A DNA stretch of 64,000 bases from Lagierella sp. (GTDB lineage Bacteria; Bacillota; Clostridia; Tissierellales; Peptoniphilaceae): assembly GCF_029983815.1 (NCBI RefSeq), contig NZ_JASBYU010000001.1, positions 1-64,000 on the forward strand, in the 5' to 3' direction. Shown here in pieces: positions 33,475 to 41,800 of the stretch. The stretch's first letter is position 1; each line of letters begins with the position of its first letter. Under the pieces are notes generated by a model. It had not been told where the DNA came from, made no database searches, and worked only from the letters and a program-made list of their open reading frames with translations. A program made the translations under genes and the position numbers.

Positions 33475-34990
33475 CGGTATCTCCCTCTGATAATTTTTCA
33501 TATGTCTCAAGTATATTATTAGGGTTTTTACCTAATAACATGTCCAGTTTACAATAATCATTGTAATTTTTTACAACATCTTCTCTAAATTTTGAAATTA
33601 TAAAATTATAAATTTCAGTCTTCAATTCTGGTGTATCTAACACCATATTACCATTTTTAATATACAAATATAAATTGTCGTCAATTAAAGTTGAAATGTT
33701 TAAGCTCCATTTATTCTGAATGATCAATTTAATAATTCCTGATGCATACCTTCTAATTTCTGAAGTTTGATACTCAGAAGTACTGTCATTTAATTTAGAA
33801 TAGATAAACCAATTGGTTATCTCATCCAATTTATCAGCTAAGCTTAGAATTTTACCAGTAGTAGTCGATGGCATTGTATCGTGAAAGTATTTAGGTTTAT
33901 AATGACTCTTAATTGCTGTTGATATTATATCATTATTGCCTTTATTCTTTGAATACAAAAACCCTATAACTCCTTTTAATTGAGGGTAATCTATTACAAT
34001 CTTTGTAGTCAAGTCGAATTTAGATATTTCTGCAGCTTCCTTTACATTATCCTTAGTTTCATCTCCAACTAATAGATAATCTCCAATAATAACAGAAAGA
34101 TCCATTAACCTTTTACTCTTATCAAAAAGAGTACCGACCCTTTCGGGTAATTTTGTTTCCTTCATTCTTTCAGAATATATTTCATAGTCCCTATTTAAAA
34201 CCAATTTCCATTCACTTAGAATTTCAGACAACTTATCATTGATTGTTTTCAACTTGTTTTTTTGAAATTCTTCATCCTCTTTTTGGACTTTTTCTATACA
34301 ATAAATATAGTAAGGCATCAATTGCCCTCTATCGGTAAATAGCGGGACTACATTACATATATCTATAAGAATACTAATTACTAATTCTTTAGGAAACTCT
34401 AATAATTCCTTATTAAAATCTCCTACAATTGGATGAGGCAGATTGAACTCTGCAATAAATTTTTCTATTAAATAATCAACATGATGTATTTCACCACCGT
34501 GTTCTTTAGCTAATTTATTTGACTTTTGTAAAAAGTATTCCTTTCTCTTTTTGTTTTCAAAAATTATATTATTATCGGAAAGTTCCTCTCTGTAGGACTT
34601 AGTATCTTTCATTTTATAAAAAGGCACCTTTGTGTCCCTATGAAATTCTAAATTAGAAAAGTCTAGAGACTGTTGATCAATTACTCCTTGTACCCATAAA
34701 ATATAGTCTCCCAGTCTATTGGAACGTTTTAATCCTCGAATAGGGATAAATACTTTTTCAATAGTATTTTTAACAAAATTTACTATATCGCCTTTGTTGT
34801 ATTCTGAGTCTAAAAAATAAAAATTTATTAATATTCTGTTTTTGCTATAGTTGATTTTTAAATCTTTGAATTGGATTTTATAATCCTTAAGTCGTCTCCT
34901 CACAGATTCAAAAAGAGAATTCACGGCTACATCGTATAGATTATAAGGTAAGCCCTCAATTCCCAACTCTATTAATATTTCTCTTTTCAT
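33461..34990 (-). CDS. diverged, shortened glycyl-tRNA synthetase beta-subunit-like protein without glyQ
   Basis: The 509-residue protein follows the GlyS architecture: ILIELGIEGLPYNL at 5-18 (family LxEIGTEELP), FHRDTKVPFYKMKDTKSY from 116, GGEIHHVDYLIEKF and LPHPIVGDFNKELLEFPKEL in 165-203, RVGTLFDKSKRL at 284-295, YPQLKGVIGFLYSK at 335-348, and LADKLDEITNWF at 384-395 with IRRYASGII after it. Usual GlyS is near 690 residues; the C-terminal anticodon-binding part is largely missing and many conserved residues have changed. The alpha-subunit gene glyQ, expected between recO and glyS, is absent. It is therefore probably not an active synthetase subunit; the frame is nonetheless intact and within an operon. 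Confidence 0.82.
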   Translation of the reverse strand: MKREILIELGIEGLPYNLYDVAVNSLFESVRRRLKDYKIQFKDLKINYSKNRILINFYFLDSEYNKGDIVNFVKNTIEKVFIPIRGLKRSNRLGDYILWVQGVIDQQSLDFSNLEFHRDTKVPFYKMKDTKSYREELSDNNIIFENKKRKEYFLQKSNKLAKEHGGEIHHVDYLIEKFIAEFNLPHPIVGDFNKELLEFPKELVISILIDICNVVPLFTDRGQLMPYYIYCIEKVQKEDEEFQKNKLKTINDKLSEILSEWKLVLNRDYEIYSERMKETKLPERVGTLFDKSKRLMDLSVIIGDYLLVGDETKDNVKEAAEISKFDLTTKIVIDYPQLKGVIGFLYSKNKGNNDIISTAIKSHYKPKYFHDTMPSTTTGKILSLADKLDEITNWFIYSKLNDSTSEYQTSEIRRYASGIIKLIIQNKWSLNISTLIDDNLYLYIKNGNMVLDTPELKTEIYNFIISKFREDVVKNYNDYCKLDMLLGKNPNNILETYEKLSEGDTDERE

Positions 34991-35000
34991 AATGACCTTC

Positions 35001-35720
35001 CTATTTATGTCTTAAATATGATAAAGAATTTAACTTTCCAATCTCAAATATCTTCATAATCGTTTGAATAATAGTTTTCAAAAGCATGTATCCATCTTGA
35101 AAATCAAAATCTGGAATTTCCTCAAATTTAGCAAAAAGTAGATTTTTGATTAAATTACATTGGTTATAATCTAAAACCACCACTGGCGAATAGTTATTAG
35201 GCTTCAAGTCTATTCCACCCTCATCTACATTATAATAATAATTCCTACCTTGAATCAATTCCTCTTTTGAAAAATTAAAAGTAGTTCTATATCCATTAAT
35301 TCCTAATAATTTTAACATATAGGCAATAGTAAGTAAATTTTCGTTGTTTTTTAGTGACATATTCTGCAAGTACACACTAGTTAAATCGTAAGTCTTACTG
35401 TCTGGATATAATTTTGGATAAATTTTACTTAAAAGTTCTAAAACAATATTACCTAATATGTTTTTTTGTGGGTTTTTTACGATTCCATAATTTGAAGATA
35501 TAATTTCGTGTTCCCGCATAATACTTATTTCTGGTCGCACAGTTAATGAACAATAATGTTCTGAAAAAACATCTAACAAATTATTTTTTGAATTTAGCCC
35601 AGTCAAATTTAAATTTAAGTCAATCTTTCCAAAGTCACGGCTAAAACAACTGATTATTCGAGACTTTTCTCTTAAATTAAAATAATTAAGTACTATAATT
35701 TTAGTTTCTTTATTATCCAT
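35001..35720 (-). CDS. recO: DNA repair protein RecO
   Basis: The 239-residue protein has an N-terminal OB fold (about 1-80, IIVLNYFNLREKSRIISCFSRD in part) and a helical C-terminal domain. RecO loads RecA onto SSB-coated DNA with RecR. The CxxC...CxxC zinc site seen in many RecO proteins is missing; the corresponding region reads YYYNVDEGGIDLK. It overlaps era by one base. Position after era and sequence trend identify it, although similarity is modest. Confidence 0.88.
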   Translation of the reverse strand: MDNKETKIIVLNYFNLREKSRIISCFSRDFGKIDLNLNLTGLNSKNNLLDVFSEHYCSLTVRPEISIMREHEIISSNYGIVKNPQKNILGNIVLELLSKIYPKLYPDSKTYDLTSVYLQNMSLKNNENLLTIAYMLKLLGINGYRTTFNFSKEELIQGRNYYYNVDEGGIDLKPNNYSPVVVLDYNQCNLIKNLLFAKFEEIPDFDFQDGYMLLKTIIQTIMKIFEIGKLNSLSYLRHK

Positions 35721-36604
35721 TAATTAAAACCAAAGTGCTTTAATTTTGAAGCACTATTTCTCCAATCCGTATCAATCTTAACCCAAAGTTTTAAATTTAC
35801 TTGACTTTCTAAAAACAACTCAATATCCTGCCTTGCTGTTGAACCTATTTTTTTTATCATGGAACCGCCTTTTCCAATTACAATTCCCTTATGACTTTTC
35901 TTTTCCACCACAATAGATGCTTCTATATCATAAAGTTCCTTATTCTCTCTTTTTTTAAACTTATTGACTTCAATGTTGATCCCATGAGGCACTTCTTCCT
36001 GAAGAAAAAGCAAAGCCTTTTCTCGTATTATCTCCGAACAAATGTCACGTATACTCTGATCGGTAATCTCGTCTTCAGCATAATATAAAGGTCCCTCAGG
36101 TAGCAAATCATATATCGTATTAAAATATTCATCCACATTTCTACCGGTTAAAGCAGATATGGGTAATATTTTTTTGAAAATTCCTATTTCTTCAAATTTC
36201 TTTATAATCTGTTGACATCTTTCCTCAGAAATAATATCGGTCTTATTTATCAATAGGACAATCGGAATATTTAGTTCTTTAAGTTTCGAAATTATAAATT
36301 CTTCGTTTTCTCCAATAATTCCTGAATTGTCAACGATATAAGTAACAACATCTACATCCTTAAACGCAGATGTTGCCGATTCTAACATGTATTCACCTAA
36401 TTTATTTTTAGGCTTTTGAATGCCTGGAGTATCAATAAAGATACATTGCATTTTTTCATCTGTATAAATTAATTTAATATTGTTTCTTGTAGTTTGAGGT
36501 TTATTGGATACAATAGAAATCCTCTCACCTAAAATTTTATTTAAAAATGTTGATTTTCCAACATTAGATCTTCCTATTATGGATACAAATCCAGATTTAA
36601 ACAT
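35720..36604 (-). CDS. era: ribosome assembly GTPase Era
   Basis: The 294-residue GTPase binds the 3' end of 16S rRNA. G1 GRSNVGKSTFLN, G2 region PQTTRNN, G3 DTPGIQKPKNKLG and G4 NKTD are present, followed by a KH domain with VVEKKSHKGIVIGKGGSMIK (in part). It lies between the lipid kinase and recO in the phoH-ybeY-dgkA-era-recO order typical of Firmicutes. Confidence 0.97.
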   Translation of the reverse strand: MFKSGFVSIIGRSNVGKSTFLNKILGERISIVSNKPQTTRNNIKLIYTDEKMQCIFIDTPGIQKPKNKLGEYMLESATSAFKDVDVVTYIVDNSGIIGENEEFIISKLKELNIPIVLLINKTDIISEERCQQIIKKFEEIGIFKKILPISALTGRNVDEYFNTIYDLLPEGPLYYAEDEITDQSIRDICSEIIREKALLFLQEEVPHGINIEVNKFKKRENKELYDIEASIVVEKKSHKGIVIGKGGSMIKKIGSTARQDIELFLESQVNLKLWVKIDTDWRNSASKLKHFGFN

Positions 36605-36615
36605 TTTCCCTCCGT

Positions 36616-37344
36616 TTAAATTATTAAAATAAGCTTGAACAAAATAGTGGCCACTAAAACACCTAATATCCCTCCAAAAATCACATCGGATATATGGTGT
36701 ATTTTTGCTTCTACTCTAGACTCCGCTACTAATACTGCCAACAATATAGCCAAGATAGTTACAAATGGATTTTGTGCTAAAAATATGATTATCATAGCTA
36801 AACAAAAAGCAACTGCAGAATGGCCACTTACAGTTCCTCCCTTTAAATGGGTTCCTCTATCCTTGTAAAAATAAGATTTAAACAGTAGCGTAGCTAGTAT
36901 AACTATAACCAATGCAATAAATGTTAAATGTATAGGCGACTTTTGAATTTTAAAAATCGCAATATTGGATAATGGGATAATTCTGTCGTAAAAGATGAAA
37001 TATCCTACAAATACAGAATTAAGAGCAGAAATCAATACCGCTCCTGCTCCAACATCCTTTGCAATTTTTGCCCTTGGTTCATAGTACTCATAAATTAAAT
37101 TTACAATATTTTCCAAAGCTGTATTGATAAGCTCAGCAAATAATACAAAGGTGATCGTTATGCAAAGTATTGCCATTTCCACCCTTGACATATCAAAAAA
37201 CAAGCTTACCAAAGCAACCAAAACCGACATTAAAATATGTCTTTTAAAATTATCTTCATGTTTGAAGGTATGTATAATACCATCGATTGCATGATTAAAA
37301 CTTTCTATCAAATTCTTGTTTTTAAAAAAATTACTGTCTTTCAT
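36616..37344 (-). CDS. diacylglycerol/undecaprenol kinase fused to a PAP2 phosphatase
   Basis: The 242-residue membrane protein joins two domains. Residues about 5-120 are DgkA-type lipid kinase (SFNHAIDGIIHTFKHEDNFK, and the catalytic helix FAELINTALENIVNLIYEYY). Residues about 150-242 are PAP2 phosphatase, with SGHSA (C2) and SRVEAKIHHISD (C3, SR-x5-H-x3-D). The kinase phosphorylates undecaprenol or diacylglycerol; the phosphatase domain would reverse this or act on undecaprenyl pyrophosphate. It overlaps ybeY by 14 bases. Confidence 0.9.
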   Translation of the reverse strand: MKDSNFFKNKNLIESFNHAIDGIIHTFKHEDNFKRHILMSVLVALVSLFFDMSRVEMAILCITITFVLFAELINTALENIVNLIYEYYEPRAKIAKDVGAGAVLISALNSVFVGYFIFYDRIIPLSNIAIFKIQKSPIHLTFIALVIVILATLLFKSYFYKDRGTHLKGGTVSGHSAVAFCLAMIIIFLAQNPFVTILAILLAVLVAESRVEAKIHHISDVIFGGILGVLVATILFKLILII

Positions 37345-37795
37345 CTCGAAATATTCCTATTTCTTTTAAAATCATCTTTTCTTTTTTTCTCATAAGCACC
37401 TTATCATTTTCATCAATATGATCATAACCAAGAAGATGAAATATGGAATGAACAAAGAGGTATACAAGCTCTCTTTCAAATGAATGTCCATATTCAATGG
37501 ACTGTTCCTTGGCTCGTTCTAGGCAGATTACCACGTCTCCTAAAAGAACTGGGACCCCTTCTATATGGATATTCATATCTGTAGGAAAAGATAAAACATC
37601 GGTTACATCATCTTTATTTCGATATTCTTTATTTAAAACTTTAATCTCCATGGGTTTTACAAAGGAGACAGATACTTCTACTGGTTCAAACACCTTTTCA
37701 CTCTTTAGTATTAAATCCAAGGCACTTTCATATTCGTCAATAATGGAATCTGGAATGTCAAATTTTGTATCTCTATTATCTATTAGAATTTTCAT
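37331..37795 (-). CDS. ybeY: endoribonuclease YbeY (16S rRNA maturation)
   Basis: The 154-residue metallo-RNase has the zinc motif HSIFHLLGYDHIDEND (H-x3-H-x5-H) and the central NKEYRNKDDVTDVLSFP motif. It takes part in 3' end maturation of 16S rRNA and ribosome quality control. I prefer the ATG at 37795 (MKILIDNRD) over an upstream start; it overlaps the end of phoH, with GGTGG and AAGGA sites just before it. Confidence 0.96.
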   Translation of the reverse strand: MKILIDNRDTKFDIPDSIIDEYESALDLILKSEKVFEPVEVSVSFVKPMEIKVLNKEYRNKDDVTDVLSFPTDMNIHIEGVPVLLGDVVICLERAKEQSIEYGHSFERELVYLFVHSIFHLLGYDHIDENDKVLMRKKEKMILKEIGIFRDERQ

Positions 37796-38765
37796 TTTCC
37801 TTATCCACCTTTTGATTTTCATAGGCATTGATTATCTTTTGAACTAGAGGGTGTCTAACTATATCTGAAGTTTCAAATTCCATAAATTCCAATCCCTTGA
37901 TATTTTTTAAAATTGTAGATGCATTTTTTAAACCTGAAGTCTTTCCCCTCGGTAAATCTACTTGGGTGATGTCCCCAGTAATAATTGCCTTAGAACCGTA
38001 GCCAATTCTTGTCAGAAACATCTTCATTTGTTCATTTGTAGTATTCTGAGCTTCGTCTAGAACAATATATGCATTATCTAAAGTTCTACCTCTCATATAG
38101 GCTAAAGGTGCAACTTCAATTAGTCCTCTTTCCACAAGTTTAGTATATTGATCATATCCTAAGATATCAAAAAGTGCATCATAAATCGGTCTTAAATATG
38201 GATCTATTTTTTCTTGTAGATCACCTGGTAAAAATCCTAAACTCTCTCCTGCTTCTACTGCTGGTCTAGTAAGTATAATTCGTTCAACATCATGATTTTT
38301 AAAAGCTTTAATAGCCATAGCCATTGCTAGGAAAGTCTTTCCAGTTCCCGCAGGACCTATTCCAAAGACTATATCATTTTTAGCAATTAAATCTACATAT
38401 TTCTTTTGCCCCAGGGTCTTAGGCTTAACTGGTTTCCCCTTGTGATTATGAACGATTACATTGCTAAGTATCCCATTTGATATCTCACTTTTACCACTCT
38501 TTATCATTTTCGTGAAATATCTTATCTGTTGATCTGTAACATCATTTTTTTGCTTAAAAGAGTTATAGAGATCTTCAAGTAAATTTGATGCAGCCGTAAC
38601 ATAATCCTTTGAACCTTCTATAGTCAATCCCCTTTCAAAAAGGTTGATGTGAACATGGAATTCATCTCTAATTATATTTACTTTAGATTCTAAATTATCA
38701 AACAGCTGGGTTATAAATTCTTGGTCTTCTATAATGACATTTACTACGCTTTCTACGATAATCAC
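37776..38765 (-). CDS. PhoH-family ATPase
   Basis: The protein of about 327 to 329 residues has an N-terminal KH-like part and a P-loop ATPase: GIGPAGTGKTFLAMAMAI (Walker A), RPAVEAGESLGFLPGDLQEK, and LDEAQNTTNEQM (Walker B). PhoH works with YbeY in RNA metabolism. The start is unclear: after AGGAG at 38765-38769 the frame has GTG overlapping the Shine-Dalgarno and then ATT, ATC. A TTG at 38780 would precede the expected transcript start. The ATC at 38757-38759 has ideal spacing. Boundaries here use the GTG. Confidence 0.93.
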   Translation of the reverse strand: MIIVESVVNVIIEDQEFITQLFDNLESKVNIIRDEFHVHINLFERGLTIEGSKDYVTAASNLLEDLYNSFKQKNDVTDQQIRYFTKMIKSGKSEISNGILSNVIVHNHKGKPVKPKTLGQKKYVDLIAKNDIVFGIGPAGTGKTFLAMAMAIKAFKNHDVERIILTRPAVEAGESLGFLPGDLQEKIDPYLRPIYDALFDILGYDQYTKLVERGLIEVAPLAYMRGRTLDNAYIVLDEAQNTTNEQMKMFLTRIGYGSKAIITGDITQVDLPRGKTSGLKNASTILKNIKGLEFMEFETSDIVRHPLVQKIINAYENQKVDKENENSNR

Positions 38766-38784
38766 TCCTTTTTGGTTCAAGTAA

Positions 38785-38793
38785 ATTATAACA
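38785..38793 (-). promoter_or_regulatory. extended -10 promoter of the phoH operon
   Basis: On the minus strand TGTTATAAT: TGn plus perfect TATAAT, directly after the polC terminator. Transcription should begin near 38778, leaving a leader of only about 12-20 bases. Confidence 0.7.
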
Positions 38794-38805
38794 TATTAAT
38801 ATGAA

Positions 38806-38836
38806 AATAAAAAAAGGCACTACCTAAGTAGCACCT
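38806..38836 (-). terminator. terminator of the pyrH-to-polC operon
   Basis: A 9-bp stem with two G-U pairs (38815-38823 with 38828-38836) and a four-base loop is followed on the minus strand by a seven-T run. The stem overlaps the polC stop codon. Confidence 0.9.
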
Positions 38837-41800
38837 AAAATAAACTGATCTGATTTGATTCAGACATACCAGACAAAGTTCCATGTTCTTTCAAAGCTTG
38901 CACGGCAACTTTGTTAATTCCAGTTCTAGAAATAAGATCCTGTATTGAAATAAAATCTCCCTTCAATACTTCATTGTATATAGAAATAGAATGGGCATCG
39001 GAAACTCCTTCTAAAGCTCTAAAGGGAGGAATAATCGATCCCTTCTTATCATAGGTGAAGTTTAAGTCTAAAGATTTATGAAATTGAACAGGATCCATCT
39101 TAATTCCCCTACAATACATTTCCTCTGCTAATTCTAATACAGTTAGAATATTTTTCTCCTTTGCAGTTGCTCCATATCCCTTTTGTCTAATATCTTCCAT
39201 TTCATTTCTAATGGCTTCAAGACCAGAAAAGACAATCTGACCAGGAAAACAATCATTCTTAGTAGTAAAGTAAGTGCAATAAAAAGCTTCTGGATAGTGA
39301 ACTTTAAAATATGCTATCCTATAACTCATTAGCACATATGCCACTGCATGGGCCTTTGGGAACATATATTTTATCTTTCTACAAGAATCTATATACCATT
39401 CTGGAACGTCAAAGGATCTCATATAATCTTCTGTTTCATCATCTAAGTCCCTGCCCTTTCGTACCCTCTCCATTATAGTAAAGGATCTTTTTTTCTCTAG
39501 GCCCTTTTGTATAAGATAGGTCATAATGTCATCTCTCGTTGAGATTACATTCTTTAAAGTTGTAATACCATTCTTAACCAGCTCTTGAGCATTATTAGTC
39601 CAAACATCTGTACCATGGGATAACCCCGAAATTCTAAATAGTTCAGAGATATTGGTTGGGTTGGTTTCAATAAGCATTTGTCTTACAAAATTTGTACCAA
39701 ACTCCGGTATCCCCAGGGTACCTACTTGTGAATTGTCATAGGGCACTTTGAACTTTAATGCATCTGTTGAATTAAAAAGACTCATTGTCTTTTCATCATC
39801 AAAAGGAACATTTAATGGGTCCACACCCGTTATATCCTGTAAATGACGAATTATAGAAGGAACATCGTGTCCTAGAAGGTCTAGTTTTAAAATTCTCCCA
39901 GATATCGCCTTATAATTGAAATGTGTAGTAATAATATCGCTATTCATATCATCCGCAGGATGTTGAACAGGGCAAAAATCATATATTTCTTTATCCTTAG
40001 GAACTATCATAACCCCTCCAGGATGCTGGCCTGAGGTTCTTTTAACACCTACTAATTTTTTTTGCAATCTTTTTATCTCAGCTTGTGAAAAGCTTGCATC
40101 CGTCATTTCCATATATTTTTTTACATATCCATAGGCTGTGTTTTCAGCAATTGTACCTATTGTTCCTGCTCTAAAGACCTTATCTTCTCCAAATAGTTCT
40201 TCAGTGTATTTATGACAAATTGGTTGATATTCCCCTGCAAAGTTTAAATCTATATCAGGTTCCTTATCCCCTTCAAATCCTAAGAAAACTTCAAAGGGTA
40301 TGTTGTGACCATCCTTTATTAAATCTGCTCCACATACTGGACATTTTTCATCTGGCAAGTCCAATCCAGAACCTATATTCATGTCATCTATAAACCTTGA
40401 ATATTTGCATTCACCGCATCTATAATGGGGCAATAGTGGATTTACTTCAGTAATACCCGCCATTGTTGCTGCAAAGGAAGATCCTACAGATCCCCTTGAA
40501 CCAACTAAATATCCATCATCATTGGATTTTTTAACCAACTTTTGAGCAATGATATATAAAACGGCGTACCCATTTGAAATTATAGAATTTAATTCCTTAT
40601 CCAATCTGCTTTTAACATATTCCGGAATCGGATCGCCATATAAGGCCTTTGCCCTATTATATGTTATATCCTTTAAGGTTTTATCCGAGCCTTCGATTAC
40701 AGGAGGAAAAGTCCCATCTGGAATAGGTTTGAAATCCTCAATCATATCTCTAATTTTATAGGTATTTTCAATTACCACTTCTCGCCTTAATTCCTCAGAT
40801 AAAAAAGAAAATTCCCTAAGCATTTCATCCGTTGTTCTAAAGTATAGTGTAGGGTATTTTTCTATATTTTCTCTTCTCACAAAGGGCTGAGCAGATTGAA
40901 CAATATTCCTTAAAATATAATCTTTAGGTTCAAAATAATGACAGTCCGACGTGGCAACAACTAATTTTCCAATCTCTTTTGCCCTTACTATAACTTCCAT
41001 TAGTATCATTTCCACTTTTTGCATAGATTCAATCTTTCCAGAATCCACTAAAGGACGATAATTTAATGGTGGTTGAATTTCTATAAAGTCATATTGTTCC
41101 ATAACTTTATTAATATGGTCTGTGGGATATCCACTGATAATGCTTTGAAATAATTCTCCTTTAAAATTACCAGAACCAATAATTAAGCCTTCTCTGTATT
41201 TTTGAAGTAGATTTTCTGGTATTCCTGGAGAATTGTTGAAATATTCCATCGAAGAGATAGAAATAAGCTTATACAAATTTTTAAGCCCCGTTAGATTCTT
41301 AGCATAAATAACCGAATTATAGCTTTCGTTTTTATACTTTGGCCAAGTTGTCTTTATATAATTTAACTCAGTTAAATCTTTAATTTCACAAATAGTTTCC
41401 TCTTCCAAAGTCTTTATAAAAATTTGTGCAGTAGCCATTGCATCATCACAGGCCCTATGATGGTTTTCCAGTGAAACATTTAAGTGTTTAGAAATTGTAT
41501 CCAATTTATGATTTTTTAAATTTGGGAACACACCTCTACAAAGTGCTAAGGTATCCAGATAAGCATTTACAAATTCAATTTTTTCTCTTTTACAATTTTC
41601 CCTAATGAATCCAATATCAAACTCAGCATTATGTGCTACTAGAGTTGCATCTGACACAAAATCCATAAATTCTGGTAATACCTTATCAATAGTTGGCTTG
41701 TCTATTAGCATGGAATCCGTAATATTTGTAATTTCAATTATCTTTTGAGGCAGTTGAACATTGGGATTTATTAGTTGATTAAATTCATCAACTATTTTTC

